DNA from: Bacilli bacterium
Lineage (GTDB): Bacteria; Bacillota_I; Bacilli_A; RF39; UBA660
Direction: 5' to 3'
NCBI GenBank assembly: GCA_017410525.1
Contig: JAFQQQ010000002.1
Coordinates: 141,591-205,590, forward strand
DNA length: 64,000 nucleotides
Below, in pieces: positions 1-8,558 of the stretch. Every line of letters begins with the position of its first letter. Within the stretch, counting starts at the first letter, position 1. A model generated the notes under the pieces. It made no database searches and was not told the origin of the DNA. It saw only the letters and a list, made by a program, of their open reading frames with translations. Made by a program: the position numbers and the translations under genes.

Positions 1-785
1 ATGAAATAATAATGACACCAAGCATGTCGTATTTACCAGGAAATATAGCATTTTTCTTGGTTCTTTCGATTTTCCCTATATTAACATTGATAGGTGTTAT
101 AGCGTCTAAGTTTTCTTTAGATTTATCAACGATAATAGATTTAGATGAAATTGTTTTACCTAGTAATTTATCAGAGTTATTAGCATCCTTTATTCAAGGT
201 AAAGGGTTTGATAGCAATATAGGTATATTTATGCTTATTGGTTTCTTTTTAGCGAGTAATGGAGCAGATGCTATAATACTAGCAAGTAATAATTTATATG
301 GTTTTCCTAATTCGGATTATTTAAAAAGAAGAATAAAAGCTATGTTTGTAATTGTGCTTATAATATTATTGTTTATATTTATGATGCTATTCTTAGCTTT
401 CGGAAATAAAATAGTTACGTTATTACTTAACTATATAAATGACCCAACACTTGTTAAACTTATATATAATTTATTTGTAATATTAAAATGGCCATTTGCA
501 TTATTTATAATATTCTTTAATGTTAAATTGATATATACAATAGCGCCTGATTGGAAGATTATGAGTAAACATACAACTAAAGGAGCAATATTTACAACAA
601 TAAGTTGGATATTAGTTGTACAAGTATATTCTTTCTGGGTAAATCATTTTTCTAATTATGACTTATTTTATGGAAGTTTATCTAATATAATTATACTTAT
701 GTTAATGATATATATTATTTCGTATATATTGGTAATAGGTATAGCAATTAATGTTAAATCTTATGAATATAAGATAGAAGATTGA
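1..785 (+). CDS. YihY/virulence factor BrkB family membrane protein (5' partial)
   Basis: The reading frame is open to the left edge (in-frame codons run from base 3), so the start lies outside the window; the first internal ATG is at 12. About 260 residues are visible. They are very hydrophobic, with roughly five or six membrane segments, and start with an LVLSIFPILTLIG stretch that matches the conserved segment of YihY/BrkB proteins. The family consists of inner-membrane proteins of uncertain function, once misnamed ribonuclease BN. Full-length members are about 280-300 residues, so only a short N-terminal part is missing. The gene ends in TGA, which shows TGA is a stop here, and is followed by a strong terminator. 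The family call is good; function is unknown. Confidence 0.8.
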   Translation, partial: EIIMTPSMSYLPGNIAFFLVLSIFPILTLIGVIASKFSLDLSTIIDLDEIVLPSNLSELLASFIQGKGFDSNIGIFMLIGFFLASNGADAIILASNNLYGFPNSDYLKRRIKAMFVIVLIILLFIFMMLFLAFGNKIVTLLLNYINDPTLVKLIYNLFVILKWPFALFIIFFNVKLIYTIAPDWKIMSKHTTKGAIFTTISWILVVQVYSFWVNHFSNYDLFYGSLSNIIILMLMIYIISYILVIGIAINVKSYEYKIED

Positions 786-840
786 TTATAATAGTAATGT
801 ACTTAGTTATCGAGTACAACAGACTACTACAAAAGGTAAC

Positions 841-868
841 AAAAAAAGATATTTAAATATCTTTTTTT
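841..868 (+). terminator. Intrinsic terminator after yihY-like gene
   Basis: A perfect 14+14 palindrome (AAAAAAAGATATTT and its complement) that ends in seven T residues. It sits 55 bases after the stop at 785 and just before the deoD promoter. Confidence 0.8.
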
Positions 869-887
869 CTTATATATTAGTAAAATA

Positions 888-896
888 TGGTATAAT
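888..896 (+). promoter_or_regulatory. Extended -10 promoter for deoD
   Basis: TGG-TATAAT at 888-896 is an extended -10 element 23 bases before the deoD ATG. No convincing -35 is visible because the terminator T-run lies where it would be; TGn promoters can work without one. Confidence 0.6.
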
Positions 897-919
897 ATAT
901 TACAGAATGGAGGAATATT

Positions 920-1621
920 ATGACACCACATATAGAAGCACAATTAAATGAAATTGCAAAAACGGTATTAATGCCTGGAGATCCTTTAAGAGCAAAATAC
1001 GTAGCTGAAAAATATTTAACTGATGTGAAATTAGTTAATACAGTTAGAAATATATTTGCTTATACAGGAAAATATAAAGGTGAATATGTAACTGTTATGG
1101 CAAGTGGAATGGGCATGCCAAGTATAGGGATATATTCTTATGAGTTATATAATTTTTATAATGTAGAGAATATTATTAGAATAGGTTCAGCAGGTGCTTA
1201 TTCAAAAGATATAAATTTATATGATGTAGTTTTAACTACAGAAGCATATTCTAAGAGTAGTTTTGCTAATGTACAAGGATATGATAATGAAGTTATAAAT
1301 GCGAGTGAAACTATAAATAATAAAATAAAGGAAGTAGCGCTAAAAACAAATAAAAAAATTATTGAAGGTAGAATTCACTCATCAGATGTTTTTTATAGTA
1401 ATGTTGATATAAGTGATTTATATAACAATAAAAAATGTTTATGTGTAGAAATGGAATCTTTTGCGCTTTTCTATAATGCATTAAAATTAAATAAAAATGC
1501 TGCCTGTTTATTAACAATCTCAGATAATTTAGAAACAAAAGAAGAAACAACATCCTTAGAAAGACAAAACTCATTTAATGAAATGATAGAGCTTGCTTTG
1601 GATACTGCAATAGAGTTATAA
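920..1621 (+). CDS. deoD: Purine-nucleoside phosphorylase, DeoD type
   Basis: Trimeric/hexameric PNP of the nucleoside phosphorylase family. It cleaves purine (deoxy)nucleosides with phosphate to base plus (deoxy)ribose 1-phosphate in cytosolic salvage. The 233-residue length is normal for DeoD. Visible motifs are MPGDPLRAK near residue 18 (phosphate loop with Gly and Arg), GMGMPSIGIY, RIGSAGA with the phosphate-binding Arg, VEMESFALF (ribose contact Met-Glu), and TISDN, which carries the catalytic Asp that protonates the purine. The start is supported by TGGAGGAATATT just before the ATG. It stands alone behind its own promoter; the next gene begins 43 bases downstream, so readthrough into yfmF is possible. 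Confidence 0.95.
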   Translation: MTPHIEAQLNEIAKTVLMPGDPLRAKYVAEKYLTDVKLVNTVRNIFAYTGKYKGEYVTVMASGMGMPSIGIYSYELYNFYNVENIIRIGSAGAYSKDINLYDVVLTTEAYSKSSFANVQGYDNEVINASETINNKIKEVALKTNKKIIEGRIHSSDVFYSNVDISDLYNNKKCLCVEMESFALFYNALKLNKNAACLLTISDNLETKEETTSLERQNSFNEMIELALDTAIEL

Positions 1622-1664
1622 AAATTAAATATAAACACATACTAAAATGGATAGAGGTGATATC

Positions 1665-2951
1665 ATGAAATATAAAAAAATAAGTACTTATTCATATAAT
1701 CTGCACATCATTAAAACTAATAAATTTAAAACAGTAACTGTGCAAGTTAATTTTAAAAGAAAATTAAAAAAAGAAGAAATAACTTATAGAAATATGATTG
1801 TAAATATGTTATGTGAATCTAATAGTATTTATCCTAGCAAAAGACTTATGACTATTCAAACCGAAAACTTATATGATCTAGGTTATAGAGGTATGAATTA
1901 TATATCTGGTAAATATAATGTTATGAATTTTGCTGCTACTTTCTTAAATGAAGATTATACAGAAAAAGGATTGCTTGATGAGTCTATTAAGTTTTTATCT
2001 GACCTAATATTTAAACCTAATATAGAAAGAAAAAGAAATGAAATAAGTTTTAACAATGATAATTTTGAGCTAGCTTATAATTTATTAAAAGATAATATAA
2101 TATCTCAAAAAGAAAATCCAGATGCATATTCTAAAACAAGAATGTTAGAATACTTGGAGCCTAATTCTTGTCATTCCTATAGATCAGTTGGGTATTTAGA
2201 AGATTTGGAAAAAATAGATAGTAAAAAATTATATAAATATTATGAATCAATATTAAATAGTGATATATTAGATATATTTGTTATAGGTAATATAAATGAA
2301 AGACATATAAAGAAAGTAATAGAAAATAATTTTTCTAACATAAAGACATTTAAGAAACCATCGGAATCCCATTTTATCACACCTAAAAAACATAGATTAA
2401 TACCAAAAGTAGTAAGAGAACAACAAAAGATAAATCAAAGTAAATTGGTTATTGGATATAAAATAGATAAGATGACTAATTTTGAACTTAGATATGTTTT
2501 AACTGTTTATTCTTATATTCTTGGTGGCGGTCCTGATTCAAAATTATTTAAAACAGTAAGAGAGGATAATAGTTTGTGTTACTATATATCATCTGTAACT
2601 TATCCTTTAAATAGTATTATGACTATTAGGGCAGGTATAAATAAAAAAGATTTTAAAAAGACCATTTCCCTAATAAAGAAAGAAATAATAAATATGAGAA
2701 AAGGTAGATTTACTGATGACGATATAATTAAAGCTAAAATTACTTATATAAATAGTTTAAAAGAATTAGAAGATAGTCAAGATAGTTTAATAAGTTTATA
2801 TGCAGGTATTGAATATTTAGGTAGTGATAATTTAGATAACAGATTTAAAAAAATAAATAAAGTAACAAAAGAAGATGTAATTAAGCTAGCTTCAAAAATA
2901 CATTTAGATACAATATATTTATTAGAGGGTGAAGATAATGAAGAAGAGTAG
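1665..2951 (+). CDS. yfmF: M16-like protein YfmF (inactive partner of YfmH)
   Basis: About 428 residues with the insulinase/M16 two-lobe fold. In the first lobe the zinc motif HxxEH is missing: the equivalent segment reads NMIVNMLCESNS. It therefore looks like the non-catalytic member of a YfmF/YfmH (YmfF/YmfH) pair, as in Bacillus, where the pair is linked to EF-P 5-aminopentanol modification. The frame is open from an ATG at 1647, but AGAGGTGAT at 1653-1661 points to ATG 1665. The end overlaps yfmH by 14 bases, so the two are translationally coupled. Family and pairing are secure; the link to EF-P rests on published annotation of the family. Confidence 0.85.
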   Translation: MKYKKISTYSYNLHIIKTNKFKTVTVQVNFKRKLKKEEITYRNMIVNMLCESNSIYPSKRLMTIQTENLYDLGYRGMNYISGKYNVMNFAATFLNEDYTEKGLLDESIKFLSDLIFKPNIERKRNEISFNNDNFELAYNLLKDNIISQKENPDAYSKTRMLEYLEPNSCHSYRSVGYLEDLEKIDSKKLYKYYESILNSDILDIFVIGNINERHIKKVIENNFSNIKTFKKPSESHFITPKKHRLIPKVVREQQKINQSKLVIGYKIDKMTNFELRYVLTVYSYILGGGPDSKLFKTVREDNSLCYYISSVTYPLNSIMTIRAGINKKDFKKTISLIKKEIINMRKGRFTDDDIIKAKITYINSLKELEDSQDSLISLYAGIEYLGSDNLDNRFKKINKVTKEDVIKLASKIHLDTIYLLEGEDNEEE

Positions 2952-4212
2952 TTTAGAAAAATTAGATTTAGAACTATATGAAGAAACATTGGATAATGGA
3001 CTTAGAGTTTTTATAGTACCTAAAGAAAATGTAAATGGAATATATGCTACTTTTTCAACTAAATTTGGTTCTATAGAAACTGAGTTTGTTCCTAATAACA
3101 AAAAGAAAATGATTAAAGTGCCACTTGGTGTAGCTCATTTTCTAGAACACAAAATGTTTGAGCAAAAAGATGATATAGATCCATTTACTTTCTATAGTGA
3201 AAGAGGATGTGATTCTAATGCCAATACATCAAATACTAAAACAACATATCTATTTAGTGGAGCTAATTCATTTGCAGAAAATATAAATTATTTACTTGAT
3301 TATGTACAAGAACCTTATTTTACAGATGAAAATGTAGAAAAAGAAAAAGGTATAATAGAGCAAGAAATAAACATGTATGATGACGATCCTTTCTTTAAAA
3401 TGTATGATGGAATAATTTATAATTCATTTATAAAACACCCAATAAAATATCCAATAGCTGGTACAGTTAAATCAGTTAAATCAACAACCAAAGAAGATTT
3501 ATACAATTGTTACAACACGTTCTACCACCCATCAAATATGTTTCTAGTAATAACTGGTAATGTAGATCCGAAAGAAACTATAAATCTTATAAAAATAAAT
3601 CAAGAAAAGAAAAAGTTTGATAAGTTTACTGGTATAGAAACAAAAGTGTATGATGAGCCAAATAAGGTAGAAAAAAAACAAGAAACAACTACTATGGATA
3701 TAGAAATATCTAAATTTGGAATAGGTTATAAAATAGATTGTTCTAAAATAGACAAACCGATTGCTGATATAAAAACTTATATAAGTTTGTTATTTGATTT
3801 AAAATTAGGTAGCACATCAATTATAAATGAAAAATTAAAAGAGTTAAACTTAATAACTCATGATGTTGATTATACAATATTAAATACAGATAAACATATA
3901 TTAGTTATTGTTGTGGTTGAAACTAATGAAACTAAAAAAGTTCAAGAGTTAATAGAGGAAGAATTAAAAGATTTAACTATTTCTGAAGAAGATTTAGAAA
4001 GAAAGAAAAGAGTAAGAAAAAGTGGATGTATTTATAGAAGCGATAGTATATATTCTATAAATAATAAAATAATGAATAATATAATAAATTATAACAAAGT
4101 TATATTAGACGATTATAAAAAAATAGATTCTTTAAATATTAAAGATATGCAAAAAATAATAAAACATATAAATTTAGATAATAAAACAGTATATATAATA
4201 AATAAATCTTGA
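2938..4212 (+). CDS. yfmH: M16 family metalloprotease YfmH
   Basis: A 424-residue insulinase-family zinc protease. The inverted zinc motif is intact in GVAHFLEHKMFEQ (HxxEH near residue 65), followed by the downstream acidic zinc ligand in the KGIIEQEINMYDDDP segment; the C-terminal lobe is degenerate, as usual. It is the catalytic partner of the preceding gene. The start at 2938 follows GAGGGTGA; an upstream in-frame GTG at 2929 falls inside that Shine-Dalgarno and is unlikely. Natural substrates are not well defined. It ends in TGA 48 bases before secG. Confidence 0.88.
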   Translation: MKKSSLEKLDLELYEETLDNGLRVFIVPKENVNGIYATFSTKFGSIETEFVPNNKKKMIKVPLGVAHFLEHKMFEQKDDIDPFTFYSERGCDSNANTSNTKTTYLFSGANSFAENINYLLDYVQEPYFTDENVEKEKGIIEQEINMYDDDPFFKMYDGIIYNSFIKHPIKYPIAGTVKSVKSTTKEDLYNCYNTFYHPSNMFLVITGNVDPKETINLIKINQEKKKFDKFTGIETKVYDEPNKVEKKQETTTMDIEISKFGIGYKIDCSKIDKPIADIKTYISLLFDLKLGSTSIINEKLKELNLITHDVDYTILNTDKHILVIVVVETNETKKVQELIEEELKDLTISEEDLERKKRVRKSGCIYRSDSIYSINNKIMNNIINYNKVILDDYKKIDSLNIKDMQKIIKHINLDNKTVYIINKS

Positions 4213-4260
4213 TTTATACTGTAATTTATGATAAATTATTTATTGTTAGGAGGACATAAA

Positions 4261-4467
4261 ATGACTACATTGTTAGTAATAGTATCAATATTATTAATTG
4301 CTATAGTACTTTTACAAAGTGGTAAAGCTGAAGGTGCTTCTTCAATTATTACTGGTGGAAATAGTGATTTATTTAAAAATAGAAAAGAAAGAGGAGGAGA
4401 GTTAGTAGTTACTTATACAACTGCTATACTTGGAGTTATCTTCTTTATACTTTGTATTTTTGTATAA
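4261..4467 (+). CDS. secG: Preprotein translocase subunit SecG
   Basis: A 68-residue membrane protein with two transmembrane helices. The signature LLQSGKAEGASSIITGG between them contains the conserved Gln-Ser-Gly-Lys and Gly-rich turn of SecG. It is the small, non-essential subunit of the SecYEG channel. The frame is open from 4228, but AGGAGGACATAAA precedes ATG 4261, which also gives the normal SecG N-terminus. The gene is followed within five bases by a strong terminator. Confidence 0.93.
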   Translation: MTTLLVIVSILLIAIVLLQSGKAEGASSIITGGNSDLFKNRKERGGELVVTYTTAILGVIFFILCIFV

Positions 4468-4471
4468 TATT

Positions 4472-4497
4472 AAGATTGATTTTTCAATCTTTTTTTT
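4472..4497 (+). terminator. Intrinsic terminator after secG
   Basis: AAGATTGA-TTTT-TCAATCTT (8-bp stem, tetraloop) followed by a run of T residues. Confidence 0.88.
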
Positions 4498-4520
4498 GTA
4501 GAATTATAATAGGTGGTAAA

Positions 4521-5462
4521 ATGAAAAAGATAGTTAAAATAGCTTCAGTAATTGTTTTATTAATTTCAATAACTTTATTATCTTTTAAATATATAGAAAA
4601 TATAGAAGCAGATAGTGGATGGGATTCTAGTTATGATAGTGGCGGTAGTTGGGATTCTGGATCAGATTGGGGAGGTTCTAGTTGGGATAACGATTATGAT
4701 CGGGATAATGATTATGACTATGATTATTCAGGTGGAAGTGGTTATAGTGGTAGTTCCTGTGATACAACAGAGTGTAAAGTTGGAGCTTTTATTGGGATTC
4801 TAATAACAATGGGAATGTTTTGGGGTATTCCAATATTATTAGTAGTTTTATCTACTAAAAATTCAAAAATCAGAAGACAAAGAAAAGAACAAGAAATAAA
4901 AGAATTGTTTAAACCAATGAATCAAGAAGTAGTGAATCAAATAATACCTAATTTTAATATAGAAGAATTTAATTTTAAAGCATATCAAATATTCTATGAT
5001 GTTCAAATGGCTTGGATGAATTTTGAATATGATAAATTAAAGGAATTATTAACTGATGAACTATATAATAATTATGTAATGCAACTAGATGCTTTAAAAT
5101 TAAAAAATCATAAAAATACTATGAAAGAATTTGAATTAATAGAAATTTGTCTTAATAATTTAAAAGAAGAAAATGATAGGTATATTGCTGAAGTATATTT
5201 AAATGTTAAATTTTATGACTATGTAGAAAATATCAAAACAGGTATGATTTTAAGAGGAACACCAAATCGAAAATTAAATAATATTTATAAATTAACATTT
5301 ATAAGAACAAAGGATGAAACAAATAACGTAAATGAATGTCCACAGTGTGGAGCGCCTGTCCATGGTAATTCTAATGGTATTTGTGAATACTGCAAATCAA
5401 AATTAGTAAACGATAATTACGATTGGATAATGTCTAAGAAAGAAATAGTTAGACAAAAATAA
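4521..5462 (+). CDS. Secretory/membrane protein with Tim44-like domain and C-terminal zinc ribbon
   Basis: A 313-residue protein starting at ATG 4521 after AGGTGGTAAA (the frame is open from 4452). Order of parts: an N-terminal hydrophobic signal/anchor (about 1-28), a low-complexity Asp/Ser/Gly/Trp-rich segment (about 33-80), a second membrane helix (about 88-112), then a Tim44-like/mL45-type domain centred on YQIFYDVQMAWMNFEYD and LTDELYNNYVMQLDALK, and finally a CPQCGAPV...CEYCKSKL zinc ribbon. This layout places the Tim44-like domain and zinc ribbon in the cytosol. A clear paralogue lies at 57562-58371. In mitochondria Tim44 works in import; the bacterial role is unknown. The domain call is good, function is not known. 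Confidence 0.75.
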   Translation: MKKIVKIASVIVLLISITLLSFKYIENIEADSGWDSSYDSGGSWDSGSDWGGSSWDNDYDRDNDYDYDYSGGSGYSGSSCDTTECKVGAFIGILITMGMFWGIPILLVVLSTKNSKIRRQRKEQEIKELFKPMNQEVVNQIIPNFNIEEFNFKAYQIFYDVQMAWMNFEYDKLKELLTDELYNNYVMQLDALKLKNHKNTMKEFELIEICLNNLKEENDRYIAEVYLNVKFYDYVENIKTGMILRGTPNRKLNNIYKLTFIRTKDETNNVNECPQCGAPVHGNSNGICEYCKSKLVNDNYDWIMSKKEIVRQK

Positions 5463-5465
5463 AAG

Positions 5466-5489
5466 TTCAAATTTAATTTGAATTTTTTT
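5466..5489 (+). terminator. Intrinsic terminator
   Basis: TTCAAATTTAATTTGAA hairpin followed by seven T, three bases past the stop of the Tim44-like gene. Confidence 0.8.
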
Positions 5490-5517
5490 AATTTGAATGA
5501 AAAAAAATAATGATTTG

Positions 5518-5526
5518 TGTTATACT
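5518..5526 (+). promoter_or_regulatory. Extended -10 promoter for DUF4015 gene
   Basis: TGT-TATACT at 5518-5526, 17 bases upstream of the GTG start at 5543. Confidence 0.5.
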
Positions 5527-5542
5527 ATAACTGGTGGATAAT

Positions 5543-7225
5543 GTGAAGAAAAGAAGATTTAGAAACATAAAAAGAATACCTTTAATATTAATAGTTATAT
5601 TATTAATTTCTTTAATGATTTTATTATTGTTAGATAAGAAAAAAATAAAAGAAGAAATTAATAAAAATTATATATCAAGTGAAGTTGTTAATGTTACTTT
5701 ATATGATTTAGACTATAAAGAATCTATTAAAATAAACAGAGGTGAAGAAGTAGATACATATAAATTTAAAGAACAAAAAGAAGATGATATATATATTAAA
5801 ATAAAATATAAAGATAAATTTTATTTAATTAATGAAAATAATTTAACTATAAAAAAAGAGGAAATAATTAAAGAAAAGGAATTATTTGTAAGAACTAATT
5901 TAACTGTTTATAAGAATAGTGATTCTTCTGAGATATTATCTTATATAAAAAAGGGAGAAAGAGTAGAAATACTGGGATATGATAAACTTGAAGAAGGTAA
6001 AGTTAATAAATATAAAATTAAATATAATGATATAGAAGGTTATGTATATAGTAAATATTTAGTTAGTACTTTAGAAGAAAGTCTTAAAGTATATGATAAT
6101 AATGGTCTACAAGAATATATGTCTAAAATGGGAGATACTTTAAATGGTGGTAATGCTAATAATTTAGATTATTATCCATATGAGAAAGCTAACTTTGAAG
6201 ATAATGTTATGCCTAAGGAAGTTAGAAGTTTATATATAAACAGTAGTTCAGTTAAAAATATTGATAAATATATTAGTTTTGCTAAAGAAAATAATATTAA
6301 TGCATTTGTTATGGATATTAAGGATAACACTTCACCTGCATATAATTCTCCTGTTATGAAAGAATATTCGCCAACAAATTACAATAAGGCAATTAATGAA
6401 TATAAAGATTATAAAGAATATGTAAAAAGAGCAAAAGATGCTGACATATATGTAATAGGCAGAATAACTGCTTTTAAGGATTCATATTTTGTTAATGATC
6501 ATTTAGAAGTAGCAATAAAAAATAGTAATGGAGAACCATTTAGTCATAATGGATCTTATTGGCCAAGTGCTTATAATAGACTTGTATGGGAATTTGTTGT
6601 AGAATTAGGTAAGGAAGCTATTACTGATGTAGGATTTAATGAAATACAGTTTGATTATGTTAGATTTCCAGATAGAACAACTAAATTAGAAAAAGAAGGT
6701 GTAATAACTTTAAATAATACTTATAATGAAGAGAAAGCTCAAGCTCTCCAGTCTTTTGTTATGTATGCTTGTGATGAAATACATGGTGTTGGCGGATATG
6801 TATCAATAGATGTTTTTGGAGAGAGTGCTTCTAATTATGTAACTGCTTATGGACAATTTTGGCCAGCTATATCAAACGTCGCTGATGTAATAAGTGGTAT
6901 GCCATATCCAGATCATTTTAATAAACACGATTATGGTATTAAAGAAGTTGTTTGGACGGTTCCGTATAAACTTTTAGATGCTTGGAGTAAGTATGTTGTT
7001 TCTAAGCAAGAAATAATTCCAACTCCAGCAATTGTTAGAACTTGGATTCAAACTTACAACACTACTAAACAACCTAGTGTAGTTTATGATGATGTAAAAA
7101 TATCCGAACAAATACAGGCTTTATACGATAATGGATTAAATGGTGGATATATGACTTGGAATTCTTCTTCAAATCTGGTAAAATATAAAGAGGTTAGTTA
7201 TGCATTTAGGAAGGTGTACGAATGA
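5543..7225 (+). CDS. Membrane-anchored putative glycoside hydrolase (DUF4015) with SH3 domain
   Basis: About 560 residues. A basic N-terminus and one membrane helix (about 10-30) anchor the protein outside. A bacterial SH3-like domain follows around residues 110-175 (LFVRTNLTVYKNSD to GYVYSKYLVS), then a DUF4015 (GH-like TIM barrel) domain from about residue 215 to the end, with VRSLYINSS, MDIKDNT, GRITAFKD, NEIQFDYVRFPD and SIDVFGESAS. The Asp/Glu-rich strand ends are typical of glycoside hydrolases, but the substrate is unknown. I place the start at GTG 5543, five bases after GGTGG; an in-frame GTG at 5534 overlaps that site. The stop overlaps YutD as ATGA. Confidence 0.8.
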   Translation: MKKRRFRNIKRIPLILIVILLISLMILLLLDKKKIKEEINKNYISSEVVNVTLYDLDYKESIKINRGEEVDTYKFKEQKEDDIYIKIKYKDKFYLINENNLTIKKEEIIKEKELFVRTNLTVYKNSDSSEILSYIKKGERVEILGYDKLEEGKVNKYKIKYNDIEGYVYSKYLVSTLEESLKVYDNNGLQEYMSKMGDTLNGGNANNLDYYPYEKANFEDNVMPKEVRSLYINSSSVKNIDKYISFAKENNINAFVMDIKDNTSPAYNSPVMKEYSPTNYNKAINEYKDYKEYVKRAKDADIYVIGRITAFKDSYFVNDHLEVAIKNSNGEPFSHNGSYWPSAYNRLVWEFVVELGKEAITDVGFNEIQFDYVRFPDRTTKLEKEGVITLNNTYNEEKAQALQSFVMYACDEIHGVGGYVSIDVFGESASNYVTAYGQFWPAISNVADVISGMPYPDHFNKHDYGIKEVVWTVPYKLLDAWSKYVVSKQEIIPTPAIVRTWIQTYNTTKQPSVVYDDVKISEQIQALYDNGLNGGYMTWNSSSNLVKYKEVSYAFRKVYE

Positions 7226-7509
7226 TAGAAATAGAAAATGTTAAATATAAAATAATTGAAGAATATAAAGATGGTTATGATGAGACTGCTTTTAAAGAAA
7301 AATATACTGATTATTTTGAACCTTATGATTATATAATAGGTGATTGGTCATACGGTAAACTTAGATTAAAAGGTTTTTGTAATAGACTAAATAAAATATG
7401 TAATAAAATAAATGATATTAAGTTTAAAGATGATTATATAAAAAATTTATGCAGTTATGAATGTAGATATTTTATATTAGAAAAAGTAAGAGATGTAAAC
7501 TCTAAGTAA
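7222..7509 (+). CDS. yutD: YutD-like protein
   Basis: A 95-residue protein that matches the YutD (DUF1027) family. The conserved core is YKIIEEYKDGYDETAFKEKY followed by DYIIGDWSYGKLRLKGF and the Cys-containing CSYECRYFIL end. The family is limited to Bacillota and its function is not established. The ATG at 7222 overlaps the preceding stop (ATGA), so the two genes are coupled. A terminator follows 11 bases after the stop. Confidence 0.85.
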   Translation: MIEIENVKYKIIEEYKDGYDETAFKEKYTDYFEPYDYIIGDWSYGKLRLKGFCNRLNKICNKINDIKFKDDYIKNLCSYECRYFILEKVRDVNSK

Positions 7510-7519
7510 AGTAAATGAA

Positions 7520-7554
7520 AAGAATAAGTAAATAAGTATTACTTATTCTTTTTT
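7520..7554 (+). terminator. Intrinsic terminator after yutD
   Basis: AAGAATAAGTAA (7520-7531) pairs with TTACTTATTCTT (7539-7550), followed by more T. Confidence 0.85.
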
Positions 7555-7557
7555 CTA

Positions 7558-7566
7558 TGATACAAT
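7558..7566 (+). promoter_or_regulatory. Extended -10 promoter
   Basis: TGA-TACAAT starts four bases after the terminator T-run and 21 bases before the GTG at 7587. Confidence 0.45.
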
Positions 7567-7586
7567 GTAGTAAAGTAGGTGATTCT

Positions 7587-8558
7587 GTGAATAGTAAATG
7601 TCCTAAATGTAGTGCTGAATTAATTTTAGATAATAAAAATAATAAATTAAAATGTGAATATTGTAGATCTGCTTTTGATTTAGAAGAAAGTAAAGAACAA
7701 ATATATATTTGTTCTTGTGGTGCTGAAATAATTTCAAGTGTTGAATTAAAAAAATGTATATATTGCAACAGTAAACAAATAACAAATAAGGCATTTAAAT
7801 CAAAACATAATATAGATTATATAATACCATTTGAAAAAACTAAGAAAGACGCAATTAATGCATTTAAAAAATTATGTAAAGATAAATGGTTTATGCCTAA
7901 GTCATTTAATATAAATAAAAAATGTAGGGAAATTAAAGGTCTATATATTCCGTTTATGATATGTGATTATGATACAACTGGAGTGTTTGAAACAGAGTGC
8001 GATGATATTAGTACTTGGAATAGTGGTGGATATAAATATACAAAAATAGACAAATATAAAGCAATAAGAGGTGGAAATATTTCTTTTGAAAATATATTAG
8101 TAAATACATCTAATAATTTTACAGATGAAATATTAGAATCAATAAAACCTTATAACTTTAAAGAAGTAAAACCATTTGATAAAGATAGTTATAAGGAATA
8201 TTTAATTGAAAAAAATAATAAAAGTCAAGAAGAATTAATAAAAGAAGCGAATGAAAAAACAAAAAAATATTTTAAAGAAGAAATGAAAAAAGATATAAAA
8301 GGATTTAATAAAATAAAAGAAATAGATAGTTCTATTAACTTATATAATTTAAAGGTCTCATTTGTTTTATTACCAATATGGTTTTTGAATATAAAATATA
8401 AAAATAAAACTTATATGTTTGTGATGAATGGACAAACAGGTAAAATAAATGATAATACTCCAATAGATAAAAAAAGAATAGTATTTTTATGGATAAGTAC
8501 TTTCATAATAATATTTGCCTTATTATTTTTATTAAATTTGTTTAAGGTGATATCATGA
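7587..8558 (+). CDS. Zinc-ribbon protein with C-terminal membrane anchor
   Basis: A 323-residue protein. Its N-terminus holds a TFIIB-like zinc ribbon (CPKCSAEL...CEYCRSAF, about residues 5-32) and a second Cys cluster (CSCGAEI...KKCIYCNSKQ, about 43-65). The middle, residues 75-290, is charged and begins DYIIPFEKTKKDAINAFKKL, a segment recurrent in Bacillota proteins annotated as TFIIB-type zinc-ribbon proteins. One membrane helix lies at about 297-320. The start at GTG 7587 follows GTAGGTGATTCT; the in-frame ATG at 7557 lies in the promoter and is rejected. It is coupled by ATGA to the TPM gene, which suggests joint work at the membrane. Function unknown. Confidence 0.7.
   Translation: MNSKCPKCSAELILDNKNNKLKCEYCRSAFDLEESKEQIYICSCGAEIISSVELKKCIYCNSKQITNKAFKSKHNIDYIIPFEKTKKDAINAFKKLCKDKWFMPKSFNINKKCREIKGLYIPFMICDYDTTGVFETECDDISTWNSGGYKYTKIDKYKAIRGGNISFENILVNTSNNFTDEILESIKPYNFKEVKPFDKDSYKEYLIEKNNKSQEELIKEANEKTKKYFKEEMKKDIKGFNKIKEIDSSINLYNLKVSFVLLPIWFLNIKYKNKTYMFVMNGQTGKINDNTPIDKKRIVFLWISTFIIIFALLFLLNLFKVIS

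Noticed and set aside
783..785. Mollicute-like genetic code (TGA = Trp)
   Set aside because: Several genes end in TGA with proper neighbours (785, 4212, 8558, 21537) and Trp is encoded by TGG; the standard bacterial code applies.
1359..1574. Minus-strand open frames inside deoD and many other genes
   Set aside because: They lie opposite clear genes, lack ribosome sites and have no family features. In AT-rich sequence with few stops in the complementary frame such shadows are common.
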